Of a stretch of DNA of 64,000 bases, positions 42,486 to 50,755 are shown one piece after another. Location: the NCBI RefSeq assembly GCF_029892425.1, contig NZ_JARXWB010000025.1:1-64000 (forward strand), read 5' to 3'. The notes beneath the pieces were generated by a model. The model saw only the letters and a list, made by a program, of their open reading frames with translations. It was not told the origin of the DNA and searched no databases. Position 1 is the first letter of the stretch; each line of letters opens with the position of its first letter. The DNA comes from Bradyrhizobium sp. BR13661. Its GTDB lineage: Bacteria; Pseudomonadota; Alphaproteobacteria; Rhizobiales; Xanthobacteraceae. Position numbers and translations under genes: made by a program.

Positions 42486-43262
42486 TTACGCTGCCGTCAG
42501 CTTGGGTCTTGGGGCGAGGACACCGAGCAGCGCGGTGCCGGTCTGGCGGACATGGGCGCCGAGCAGGCGTCCTGCGGCCTCGCTGTTGCGCGCTTCGAGC
42601 GCGGCGAGAATGTTGGCGTGCTCGTCGACCGAGTTGCTCCAGCGCTTGTCGGCGCCCAGCGCCAGGTAACGTGCGCGTTCGGCGCGGGAGATTAGCGTCT
42701 CGTGCGCCTCGCGAAGCGGTGTGTTGCGGGCCATGCGGACGATGGCGCTATGGATCTCGCCGTTGATGGCGAAGTATTCGTCGAGCTTGCCGTTGCGGTG
42801 GTGACCTTCCATCCGGGTCTGAAGCGCGCGCAGGCGGGCAAGATCGCGTTCGGTGGCGCGCTCCGCGGCGAGTTCGGCCGCAAGCCGCTCGATGCCGGCG
42901 AGCGCTTCGAACAATTCGGAGATCCCCTCGATCGCAATGCCGGCGATGCGCGGGCTGCGATTTGGCCGCAGTTCGATCAATCCTTCGGCGGCGAGCACCT
43001 TCATCGCCTCACGCAATGGCGTGCGCGAAACGCCGAGCGCCTTCGACAGCTTGGTCTCCTGGGTTTGCGATCCCGGCGGCAGCTCGCCGCGAATGATCAT
43101 CGTCCGCATCCGCGCCGCAGCGCGCTCATGCAGGCCCATCCGCTTGAGTTTGGGCGACTTTCGTCCCTTCGGCGCTTCCGATTTTGGCTGCACGCGTGCC
43201 TCACTTCTTGCGTTGATCTTAGCCGTTTCCGGCTCGATGGCTTGCCCAAAATACCGACGCAT
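42486..43262 (-). CDS. GntR family regulator, FCD type
   Basis: The 258-residue protein has a basic leader of about 40 residues, a GntR winged helix (LHERAAARMRTMIIRGELPPGSQTQETKLSKALGVSRTPLREAMKVLAAEGLIEL, about 43-105) and an FCD helical effector domain (about 115-245). FCD regulators sense carboxylates. It heads the operon containing the racemase-like protein and the PotABCD-like importer and is divergent from the NitT-type binding-protein gene. An imperfect palindrome at 43293-43309 in the shared gap is a likely operator for it. Confidence 0.92.
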   Translation of the reverse strand: MRRYFGQAIEPETAKINARSEARVQPKSEAPKGRKSPKLKRMGLHERAAARMRTMIIRGELPPGSQTQETKLSKALGVSRTPLREAMKVLAAEGLIELRPNRSPRIAGIAIEGISELFEALAGIERLAAELAAERATERDLARLRALQTRMEGHHRNGKLDEYFAINGEIHSAIVRMARNTPLREAHETLISRAERARYLALGADKRWSNSVDEHANILAALEARNSEAAGRLLGAHVRQTGTALLGVLAPRPKLTAA

Positions 43263-43292
43263 ATAGCTGAAAACAATGGCACAACGAGCAAA

Positions 43293-43309
43293 TTGTATGC
43301 AGCATGCAA
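43293..43309. promoter_or_regulatory. Probable GntR operator
   Basis: TTGTATGCAGCATGCAA is a 17-base inverted repeat centred on A43301 with one mismatched pair. It lies 31 bases before the GntR start and 83 before the divergent binding-protein start. Its size and ATGC-type core suit GntR/FadR-subfamily operators. From this place one protein could control both divergent operons. Confidence 0.5.
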
Positions 43310-43391
43310 AAACCGGATTGCGCTGCCGCGAAGCTCGACGGATGATCTCGCAAGACGCGCGAGATCACGCGCCTTCGAAACGGAGTGAGCA

Positions 43392-44396
43392 ATGCGGACG
43401 AGTTTGCGACTGGGCCTAATGGTGATGGCGGCGATGCTCGGTGGAATCGATCTCGCCTCTGCGCAGACCGCGAAGATCAAGCTCGGTTACGCCAAATGCG
43501 CGCACTGCCTGCCGATGTCGCTCATCCCTGGCATGGCAAAGGGCGTCGAGGTCGAAGCCACCGGCTTCAACTCGGGCAATGACGTGCTAACTGCGCTGGT
43601 GTCGAAGAGCATCGATGTCGCGCAGGTCACCTACCTCCACTACATCACCGCGCTCGACAAGGGCTTTGACGTCGTTGCCGTCTCCGGCCAGATCAACGGC
43701 GGCTCCGAATGTCTGTCCTCCGCCAAGCTGAACCTGCCGCCCGATGACTGGGCCACGTTCAAGACGACTGTTGCGAAGGCGAAGGGCGACGGCCAGCCGC
43801 TGAAGGTCGCCGCCTCTCGCGGCAATGCGCAGGACATTCACATGCGCGGCGCATTCCTCAAGCAGGGCGTCGATCCCAACAAGGACATCCAGTTCATCAA
43901 CATTCCCAATCCGTCGGACCACCTCGCCGCGCTCCAGCGCGGCGAGGTCGATATGATCTGCTCGGTCGAGCCGTTCGCCTCGCAGATCCGGCTCGCGGGC
44001 GCCGGCAAGCATTTTGTGCTGCCGTATGACCAGGCGGCTGGAAATCTGACCAACCTGATCGTCACCCGGTCCGACGTGATCGCCAGCCAGCGCGCCGGTG
44101 TTCAGGGTATCGTCGGCGCCGTTGTCGAACTCGACAACAAGCTGATCGCCGACAAGGGGCTGTGGATCGACGTCATCAACAAGCTCACCGGCCTCGACAA
44201 GACGGTGGCGACCGAAGCGCTGAAGAACGCCTCGCCCGATCCGGCGATCCATCGGTCGCAGACGCTCGCGATCGCCGCGATGATGCGAGACCTCAAATAC
44301 ATCTCGAAAGACGTCTCTGCTGAGGCTGAGAAGAACATGGATTATTCGTTCCTGGAACAGGCCACCGGAAAAGCCAAGAATGACCTCGGTTACTGA
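43392..44396 (+). CDS. ABC transporter substrate-binding protein, NitT/TauT/THI5 type
   Basis: The 334-residue protein has a signal peptide (cleavage after ...IDLASA-Q) and an SsuA/NMT1-type binding fold (VEVEATGFNSGNDVLTALVSKSIDVAQVTYLHYITAL, IPNPSDHLAALQRGEVDMICSVEPFASQI). It starts the importer operon with the permease and ATPase genes that follow; its stop overlaps the permease start by 17 bases. An unusual KCAHC motif (Cys36, Cys39) follows the first beta strand. The ligand is unknown; relatives take sulfonates, pyrimidines, nitrate or aromatic acids. Confidence 0.91.
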   Translation: MRTSLRLGLMVMAAMLGGIDLASAQTAKIKLGYAKCAHCLPMSLIPGMAKGVEVEATGFNSGNDVLTALVSKSIDVAQVTYLHYITALDKGFDVVAVSGQINGGSECLSSAKLNLPPDDWATFKTTVAKAKGDGQPLKVAASRGNAQDIHMRGAFLKQGVDPNKDIQFINIPNPSDHLAALQRGEVDMICSVEPFASQIRLAGAGKHFVLPYDQAAGNLTNLIVTRSDVIASQRAGVQGIVGAVVELDNKLIADKGLWIDVINKLTGLDKTVATEALKNASPDPAIHRSQTLAIAAMMRDLKYISKDVSAEAEKNMDYSFLEQATGKAKNDLGY

Positions 44397-45231
44397 CACT
44401 GCTCCAGCGAAGTCGGCGTTTCGGCTGACGCGGGCGTTCCAGGGGCTCGAGCGCCTCATCGTGCCCGCGTTGCTGATCGCGGGCTGGGAGGCCTTTGCCC
44501 GCAGCGGCATTCTGCCGCCGGCGCTGTTGCCCGCACCGAGCGCGGTGCTGCATGCCCTCGGCGATTGGGTGTTCGGCTTCGACGAGACCACGCAGACCTA
44601 TTCCGGCCACTGGCTGCGCGATGCGCTCGCCAGCGCGCTTCGCGTGTTCGGCGGCTTTGCGCTGGCAAGCGTGCTCGGCATCCTCGCTGGCGTCGCCATC
44701 GGCTGGTCGCGCCTGTTCGAAAAGACGCTGGAGCCGACACTTCAGATGTTGCGCCCGATCCCGCCGGTGTCCTGGATTCCGCTCGCGATCATCTGGTTCG
44801 GTATCGCCGACAAGCCGGCGATCTTCCTGGTCTTCCTTGGCGCCTTCTTTCCGGTGTTGATGAACAGCATTCATGGCGTCAAGACCGTGGACCACAATCT
44901 CGTGCGCGCTGGCGCGATGATGGGCGCAAGCGAGCGGCAGATGTTGACCGATATCGTGCTGCCAGCCGCCCTACCTTCGATCTTCGCCGGCTTGCGCATC
45001 GCGGTCGGATCGGCCTGGATGCTGACGGTGACGGCCGAGATGGTGGCTGTGAAGAGCGGCCTCGGTTACGTCTTGTGGGATTCTTATTACTTCCTGCGCT
45101 ACGACATCGTGTTGGCCGCGATGATCTCGATCGGGCTGCTCGGCTATCTCTCCGACCTCGGCCTCAAGGCGATCATGGCGCGCACCTTGCGCTGGCAGAA
45201 GACGACCACCGTGCAGGGCAGGGGGAGCTGA
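44380..45231 (+). CDS. ABC transporter permease, NitT/TauT type
   Basis: The 283-residue membrane protein has about six helices and the SsuC/TauC-type loop (RAGAMMGASERQMLTDIVLPAALPSIFAGLRIA). It overlaps the binding-protein gene by 17 bases and the ATPase gene by one base, so the three are translationally coupled. As usual in this family one gene supplies a homodimeric channel. Confidence 0.93.
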   Translation: MTSVTDTAPAKSAFRLTRAFQGLERLIVPALLIAGWEAFARSGILPPALLPAPSAVLHALGDWVFGFDETTQTYSGHWLRDALASALRVFGGFALASVLGILAGVAIGWSRLFEKTLEPTLQMLRPIPPVSWIPLAIIWFGIADKPAIFLVFLGAFFPVLMNSIHGVKTVDHNLVRAGAMMGASERQMLTDIVLPAALPSIFAGLRIAVGSAWMLTVTAEMVAVKSGLGYVLWDSYYFLRYDIVLAAMISIGLLGYLSDLGLKAIMARTLRWQKTTTVQGRGS

Positions 45232-46007
45232 TGGCGGCAATCGAGCTTCGCAACATCGTCAAGGTGTTTGCCGACAAGCGGCGTGGCCGCGACCTGCTCA
45301 CGCTGGACAACATCAATCTCGACATAGAGGCCAACGACTTCGTCTGCCTGCTTGGTCCGTCCGGCTGCGGCAAGTCGACACTCCTGAACATCATTGCCGG
45401 CTTCGAGGAGGCGACGTCGGGGCGTACACTGGTCGATGGCAAGCAGGTGGAACGCCCGGGCTCGGACCGCGGTGTCGTATTTCAGCAGCCGACGCTGATG
45501 CCGTGGTTGACCGCGATCGACAATGTCGCCTTCCACCTCAAGCTCAAGGGCGTCACCAAGGCTGAGCGCTACGACCGCGCGATGGAGTTCATCGATCTCG
45601 TGGGCCTGCGCGGCTTCGAGCATCATCATCCCTCGGAAATGTCCGGCGGCATGAACCAGCGCGTCGGGATCGCCCGCGCGCTCCTGATGAACCCGAGCGT
45701 GATCCTGATGGACGAACCATTCGCGGCGTTGGATGCCCAAACCAAGCTCGAAATGCAGGAAGAGCTGGTCGCGATCTGGCAGAAGCGCCGCTGCACCATT
45801 GTGTTCGTCACTCACAGTGTCGACGAGGCGCTCGTGCTCGGCAACAAGATCGTGGTGATGACCAAGCGGCCGGGCCGGATCCGCGAGGCCGTCAATTTCG
45901 ATCTGCCGCGGCCGCGCGACATCACCAGCCCTGAATTCAATGATGCAAAGCGGCGCATCCTGTCCCTGATCCGGGAGGAATCGACGCGCCTTGCGCAGGC
46001 GTCGTAG
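45231..46007 (+). CDS. ABC transporter ATPase, NitT/TauT type
   Basis: The 258-residue protein has Walker A GPSGCGKS, Q-loop FQQPTLMPWL, signature MSGGMNQRVGIARAL, Walker B VILMDEP and H-loop VTHSVDEAL, the SsuB/TauB arrangement. The signature has MSGGM rather than LSGGQ, common in this subgroup. ATG 45231 shares one base with the permease stop; the longer frame upstream only shadows the permease. It ends nine bases before the maleate-isomerase-like gene. Confidence 0.94.
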   Translation: MAAIELRNIVKVFADKRRGRDLLTLDNINLDIEANDFVCLLGPSGCGKSTLLNIIAGFEEATSGRTLVDGKQVERPGSDRGVVFQQPTLMPWLTAIDNVAFHLKLKGVTKAERYDRAMEFIDLVGLRGFEHHHPSEMSGGMNQRVGIARALLMNPSVILMDEPFAALDAQTKLEMQEELVAIWQKRRCTIVFVTHSVDEALVLGNKIVVMTKRPGRIREAVNFDLPRPRDITSPEFNDAKRRILSLIREESTRLAQAS

Positions 46008-46016
46008 GGTAGAGTG

Positions 46017-46745
46017 ATGCGCAAACGTCTCGGCATGATCACGCCGTCGTCCAATTCGGTCTTGGAGCCCGTCACCAGTGCCATGCTGCATGGTGTCGAT
46101 GGTATTACCGCGCATTTCTCGCGCTTCCGCGTGACCGAGATCGCGCTCGATGCCGCGGCGCTCGGCCAGTTCGATGCCTCGGTGATGCTGCCGGCAGCGG
46201 ACCTGCTGGCCGACGCCAAGGTGGACGCCATCGCCTGGAACGGCACCTCCGCAAGCTGGCTCGGCATCAACAGCGACAGAGGCCTTTGCCAAGCGATCAC
46301 GGCGCGTACCGGCGTGCCAGCGACCACCTCGACGCTCGCCTCTATCGACGCCGCCCGGACGCTTGGTGCCAGACGCGTCGGCCTCGTCTCGCCCTATACG
46401 GATGACGTGCAGCGGCGGATCGGCGATGTCTGGGCGGAGGAGGGGATCGCACTGCATGCGGAGCGCCACCTCGGCCTGCGCGACAATTTCTCCTTCGGCG
46501 AGGTCTCGCCCCCAACGATCGCGGACATGATCCGCGCGGTCGCAGCCGAGGGGGCCGACGCGGTTGTCATCCTCTGCACCAACCTCGACGGCGCGACCGT
46601 CGCGGCTTCTCTCGAGCAGGAATTGGACATCGCTGTGCTTGATTCCGTCGCCGTCACGCTGTGGCGGACAGTCGGCCTTGCAGGCAGCGACACCAGGGTT
46701 CTTGCCCGTTGGGGGCGTATCTTTCAGGCAGCCGCGCCTGACTGA
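46017..46745 (+). CDS. Maleate isomerase/arylmalonate decarboxylase-like protein
   Basis: The 242-residue protein is of the Asp/Glu racemase superfamily, maleate cis-trans isomerase branch (RLGMITPSSNSVLEP at the start, LGARRVGLVSPYTDDVQ, GADAVVILCTNLDG). Of the two catalytic cysteines only the second remains (ILCTNL, about 190); the first position reads AWNGTSASW. Single-Cys members include arylmalonate decarboxylase, so decarboxylation or a changed isomerisation is possible. It is the last gene of the NitT-type importer operon, so its substrate is probably the imported diacid. ATG 46017 preferred over GTG 46014. Confidence 0.85.
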   Translation: MRKRLGMITPSSNSVLEPVTSAMLHGVDGITAHFSRFRVTEIALDAAALGQFDASVMLPAADLLADAKVDAIAWNGTSASWLGINSDRGLCQAITARTGVPATTSTLASIDAARTLGARRVGLVSPYTDDVQRRIGDVWAEEGIALHAERHLGLRDNFSFGEVSPPTIADMIRAVAAEGADAVVILCTNLDGATVAASLEQELDIAVLDSVAVTLWRTVGLAGSDTRVLARWGRIFQAAAPD

Positions 46746-46762
46746 ACGTCGTTAAGGGTGTC

Positions 46763-47521
46763 TCAGACCCAGCCGCCGTCGACAATGTAGTGCTGGGCGG
46801 TGCAGGCGGAAGCTTCGTCGGAGGCGAGGAAGACAGTGAATTTCGCGACCTCGTCCGGCACGAGGCGGCGCTTCAGGCATTGTCGCTGCTGCAGTTCGGC
46901 CTCGCCGGCCGGCGTCATCCATTTTTCGAGCTGCCGCTCGGTCATGATCCATCCCGGTGCGATCGCGTTCACGCGGATGTTGTAGGGGCCATAGTCACGG
47001 GCGAGCGAGCGCGTCAGCCCGATCACGCCTGATTTACTGGCGGTGTAGGCGGCCATGCCGCCTTGTCCTGCGATCCACGACACCGAGCCGAAATTGATGA
47101 TGGCACCGGCCTTGGCGGCCTTCATGTCCGGCAGCACAGCCTGCGAGGCAAAGAACTGGTGCTTCAAATTCACCGCGATGCGGTCGTCCCAATATTCGGG
47201 CGTCATCTCCTCGGTCTTGTGCCGTTCGTCATGCGCAGCGTTGTTGATCAGGATGTTGATCGCGCCGTGCGCCTTGCGCGCGTTAGCGACGCCAGCGCGC
47301 AGCGCAGGGATGTCGGTCAGGTCGACGCGCTGGAAATGCGCTGACAAACCTCGATCGGATAGCTCGCGTGCCAGGCGCTCGCCCTCGTCGACCTTGATGT
47401 CGAAGAACACGACCTTGGATTTTTGCTCCGCGAAGTGCCGCACGATCGCAGCGCCAATTCCCGCTGCGCCTCCGGTGACCAGGACGACCTTGCCGGCGAG
47501 GTCGGAATAGATGGCGGCCAT
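46763..47521 (-). CDS. Short-chain dehydrogenase/reductase
   Basis: The 252-residue classical SDR has the nucleotide motif TGGAAGIG near 17-24, NNAA, Ser in GSVSW and catalytic YTASK (about 155-159), ending CTAQHYIVDGGWV. The Asp in FFDIKVDEG after the second strand favours NAD over NADP. Relatives include sugar 1-dehydrogenases. It is divergent from the first sugar-binding-protein gene (161 bases), so it may serve that sugar system; its other neighbour, 17 bases away, is convergent. Confidence 0.9.
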   Translation of the reverse strand: MAAIYSDLAGKVVLVTGGAAGIGAAIVRHFAEQKSKVVFFDIKVDEGERLARELSDRGLSAHFQRVDLTDIPALRAGVANARKAHGAINILINNAAHDERHKTEEMTPEYWDDRIAVNLKHQFFASQAVLPDMKAAKAGAIINFGSVSWIAGQGGMAAYTASKSGVIGLTRSLARDYGPYNIRVNAIAPGWIMTERQLEKWMTPAGEAELQQRQCLKRRLVPDEVAKFTVFLASDEASACTAQHYIVDGGWV

Positions 47522-47682
47522 GGGCACCTCTCAGTTTTTGGGGGCGGCGAAGGCCGCTCCGACTCTTTTGCGAACCTTAGCCATTCCCGCCGTGAGGTGC
47601 ATAGGTCAGAATTTTAGTTGCGTACCTCAAAAATTGAAGGCACCATTGCGGCCAAAGAACAAGACTCGATCGGGAGGATGTG

Positions 47683-48948
47683 ATGAGGCTGCTCGCCAAG
47701 CTGGGACTCGCCGCTGCCGCATGCCTGTTTTGGGCGAATTCCGCGACGGCCGACACGACCGTCAAATGGCTCCACATCGAGGTCAATCCGGCCCAGGTGA
47801 AGATCTGGGAGGAGGTCGCCCGCAGCTATGAGGCCTCGCATCCCGGTGTGAAGATCGAGATGCAGTTCCTCGAGAACGAGGCCTACAAGGCCAAGCTGCC
47901 GACCATCCTGCAATCGAAGGATCGGCCGCACATCATCTATAGCTGGTCCGGCGGTGTGCTGAAGACGCAGATCGAAGCCGGCGTGCTGGAAGACATCACC
48001 GATTCTGTGAAGAGCGGCGGCTACAGCGACACGATCGCACCCGCGGCACTCGCCGCCTTCTCCCAGAACGGCCGCGTCTTTGGACTTCCGATCTCGCTGT
48101 CGCAGGTCGGCTTCCTCTACAACAAGGATTTGATGGCCAAGGGTAATGTCGATGCAAGCAAGATCAAGACATGGGACGATCTGCTCGGGGCGGTGAAAAC
48201 GCTGAAGGCCGCGGGTGTTACGCCGATTGTGGTTGGCGGCGCGGACAAATGGCCGCTGCACTTCTACTGGACGCATCTCGCGGTGCGCATCGGCGGCAAG
48301 CCGGCTTTCGATGCAGCACTGAAGGGTGAGAATGGCGGCTTCGCCGGCGAAACTTTTCAGAAATCCGGCGAGCTGTTCAAGCAGCTCGTCGATCTGCAGC
48401 CGTTCCAGAACGGCTTCCTCGGCTTCAAGAACCCGCAGGCGGTCGGCTATTTCGGTGACGGAAAGGCCGCGATGATCCTGGCCATCTCGTCCTTCTATCA
48501 CACCCAGCGCGCGCTAGCCGCCGACAAGGTCGGTCTCAGTGACGACAAGCTTGGCTGGTTCGATTTTCCGGTCGTACCCGGCGGCAAGGGTGAGCCGTCA
48601 GACACGCTCGGCGGCATCACCGGCTGGCTGATCACCAAGGGGGCGCCCAAGGAAGCCACCGACTTCCTCAAGTTCTTTATCTCCAAGGACGTGCAGGCAC
48701 GGCTCGCTGCCGGGAACTTCATCGTTCCCGTCGTCAAGGGCGGCGAGGCCGGCCTCAACAGCGACTTCATGAAGCAGATTGCGGCCAATCTGGCGAAGTC
48801 CAACTACCATCAGAACTTCTATGACCAGAGCCTCGGGCCCTCGGTCGGCCGCGTCGTCAACGACGTCACGGCTGAGATCGCCGGCGGCAGCATGAGCCCG
48901 CAGGACGCTGCGAAAGCCATCGAAGCGGCATTCAAGCAGGGCAATTGA
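47683..48948 (+). CDS. Sugar ABC transporter substrate-binding protein (system A)
   Basis: The 421-residue protein has a signal peptide (MRLLAKLGLAAAACLFWANSATA) and a group 1 extracellular solute-binding fold (SYEASHPGVKIEMQFLENEAYKAKLPTIL, FNPVI-like YFGDGKAAMILAISSF, GGITGWLITKGAPKEATDFLKFF). CUT1-type proteins of this kind bind di- or oligosaccharides or glycosides. ATG 47683 has GGGAGG at 47672-47677. It opens an operon of two permeases, an oxidoreductase, a ThuA protein and a LacI regulator; no ATPase gene is included. Confidence 0.92.
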   Translation: MRLLAKLGLAAAACLFWANSATADTTVKWLHIEVNPAQVKIWEEVARSYEASHPGVKIEMQFLENEAYKAKLPTILQSKDRPHIIYSWSGGVLKTQIEAGVLEDITDSVKSGGYSDTIAPAALAAFSQNGRVFGLPISLSQVGFLYNKDLMAKGNVDASKIKTWDDLLGAVKTLKAAGVTPIVVGGADKWPLHFYWTHLAVRIGGKPAFDAALKGENGGFAGETFQKSGELFKQLVDLQPFQNGFLGFKNPQAVGYFGDGKAAMILAISSFYHTQRALAADKVGLSDDKLGWFDFPVVPGGKGEPSDTLGGITGWLITKGAPKEATDFLKFFISKDVQARLAAGNFIVPVVKGGEAGLNSDFMKQIAANLAKSNYHQNFYDQSLGPSVGRVVNDVTAEIAGGSMSPQDAAKAIEAAFKQGN

Positions 48949-48950
48949 CG

Positions 48951-49892
48951 GTGGCGCGACGGATGGCGATCACCTCGCCGATCAGCGTTGCCGGTGAGGC
49001 GGCCGCGCAGGTCGCGAGCCGCGGCCCCAGCTGGGACGGCCGCTTCACCGTGCTGATCCTGTTCCTGCCGCCGGCACTGCTGCTGTTCACGTTGTTCGTG
49101 GTGCTGCCGATCGGCGAGGCGGCCTGGTACTCGGGCTTCAACTGGAACGGCTTCGGCACGCCGACCCACTGGATCGGCTTCGACAATTATCGTTTCGTGC
49201 TGGAAACGCGCGCCTTCTGGCTGGCGCTGCGCAACAATGGGCTGATCGTCGCGGTCTCGCTCGCGGTCCAGCTGCCGCTCGCGCTGACACTGGCCTTGAT
49301 GCTGGCCGAGAAGTTTCGCGGCGCGGTGGCGCTGCGCATGCTGTTCTTCATGCCCTATATCCTGGCCGAGATCGCGACCGGGTTGATTTTCAGCTTCGTT
49401 TACGACGGTGACTACGGCCTCGTCGCCTCGATTTGGCGCACCTTCGGCGCCGAGCCGCCGCACCTCCTGGCCTCGACCGACACGGCGATGCTCGCGGTGC
49501 TGATTGTGATCGTCTGGAAGTATTTTGGCTTCCACATGATGCTGTTCATCGCGGCGCTCCAGAGCCTCGACAAGAGCCTGGTCGAGGCGGCGCGGATCGA
49601 CGGCGCGACGCGCTCGCAATCCCTGCGTCATGTCGTCATTCCCTTGCTCTATCCGACGATCCGGCTTTCCGTGTTCTTCGCCATTGTGGGCTCACTCCAG
49701 CTGTTCGACCTCGTCATGCCGCTGACGCGCGGGGGGCCGGCGGATTCCTCCAACACAATGGTGAGCTTCCTCTATAACAACGGCATTTCGCGGATGCGGG
49801 TTGGCTATGGCAGCGCCATCGGCGTCATCCTGTTCGCGATCTGCGTGACCTTTGCGTTCACCTACAAGCGATGGTTCATGCGCGATGAATGA
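48951..49892 (+). CDS. Sugar ABC transporter permease, MalF-like (system A)
   Basis: The 313-residue membrane protein has about six helices and the CUT1 coupling loop (EAARIDGATRSQSLRHVVIPLLYPTI). The likely start is GTG 48951, three bases after the previous stop; TTG 48945 and ATG 48963 are alternatives. Its end overlaps the next permease by eight bases. It forms the channel with the product of 49885-50733. Confidence 0.92.
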   Translation: MARRMAITSPISVAGEAAAQVASRGPSWDGRFTVLILFLPPALLLFTLFVVLPIGEAAWYSGFNWNGFGTPTHWIGFDNYRFVLETRAFWLALRNNGLIVAVSLAVQLPLALTLALMLAEKFRGAVALRMLFFMPYILAEIATGLIFSFVYDGDYGLVASIWRTFGAEPPHLLASTDTAMLAVLIVIVWKYFGFHMMLFIAALQSLDKSLVEAARIDGATRSQSLRHVVIPLLYPTIRLSVFFAIVGSLQLFDLVMPLTRGGPADSSNTMVSFLYNNGISRMRVGYGSAIGVILFAICVTFAFTYKRWFMRDE

Positions 49893-50733
49893 TGCCGACG
49901 TGACCCGCGCGCCGTTCGATCCCGCCGTGCTGTTCAAGGCGGCGTTCCTCGCTGTGGTCGCCATCTTCGTGCTGGTGCCGCTGCTCGCAACCCTGCTCGG
50001 CGGCTTCAAGTCGCTCGGCGAACTGCGCGTCAATCCGTTCGGCCTGCCGCGGCACTGGGAGTGGCAGAATTATGCCGATATCCTGTTTTCCGGTCGCTAC
50101 TGGCAGCTCCTGCGCAATTCATTGATCATCTCGACGCTCACGGTGACCTTGACCCTGATCGTCGCCTCGATGGCGGCGTTCACTTTCGCCCATGTCAGGT
50201 TCTTCGGCTCATCGATGCTGCTGAGCTATCTGACGCTTGGCCTGCTGTTTCCGGCGGCGACTGCCGTGCTGCCGCTGTTCATCAAGGTGCGCGATCTCGG
50301 GCTGCTCGACACGTATTTCGGCGTCGCGTTGCCGCAGGTGGCGTTCAGCCTTGCCATGAGCGTGCTGCTGCTGCGGCGCTTCTTCAAGGACATTCCCCAC
50401 GAGCTGCTCGAGGCGGCGCTGGTCGATGGCTGCAGCTATATCAAATTCTTCCGCTATGTGACGCTGCCATTGTCGCGGCCGATCCTGGCAACGGTGGGCA
50501 CCATCACCTTCGTCAACAGCTGGAACGCCTATCTGTTGCCGCTGGTGATGCTCAACACCGATGCGCTCTATCCCTGGCCCCTCGGCATCATGGTTTACCA
50601 GGGCGAATATTCGTCCGAATGGCACCTGATCCTGGCCTTCATCACCCTGACCATTCTGCCGACGATCATTCTGTTCCTGCTCGCACAGAAACACATCGTC
50701 GCCGGCCTCACGGCAGGTGCGGTCAAGGGATAA
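49885..50733 (+). CDS. Sugar ABC transporter permease, MalG-like (system A)
   Basis: The 282-residue protein has about six membrane helices and the MalG-type loop (LEAALVDGCSYIKFFRYVTLPLSRPILA), and ends LTAGAVKG as is typical for the family. It starts inside the end of the partner permease gene. The downstream neighbour is an oxidoreductase, not the expected ATPase, so the importer must borrow an ATPase, perhaps the one at 57920-59005. Confidence 0.93.
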   Translation: MNDADVTRAPFDPAVLFKAAFLAVVAIFVLVPLLATLLGGFKSLGELRVNPFGLPRHWEWQNYADILFSGRYWQLLRNSLIISTLTVTLTLIVASMAAFTFAHVRFFGSSMLLSYLTLGLLFPAATAVLPLFIKVRDLGLLDTYFGVALPQVAFSLAMSVLLLRRFFKDIPHELLEAALVDGCSYIKFFRYVTLPLSRPILATVGTITFVNSWNAYLLPLVMLNTDALYPWPLGIMVYQGEYSSEWHLILAFITLTILPTIILFLLAQKHIVAGLTAGAVKG

Positions 50734-50755
50734 GCAAGACTTCACGGAGACAAAA

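Noticed and set aside
47594..47628. GAGGTGC/GTACCTC inverted repeat before system A as LacI operator
   Set aside because: Arms of seven with a mismatch and a 21-base spacer do not resemble LacI operators, which have abutting half-sites.
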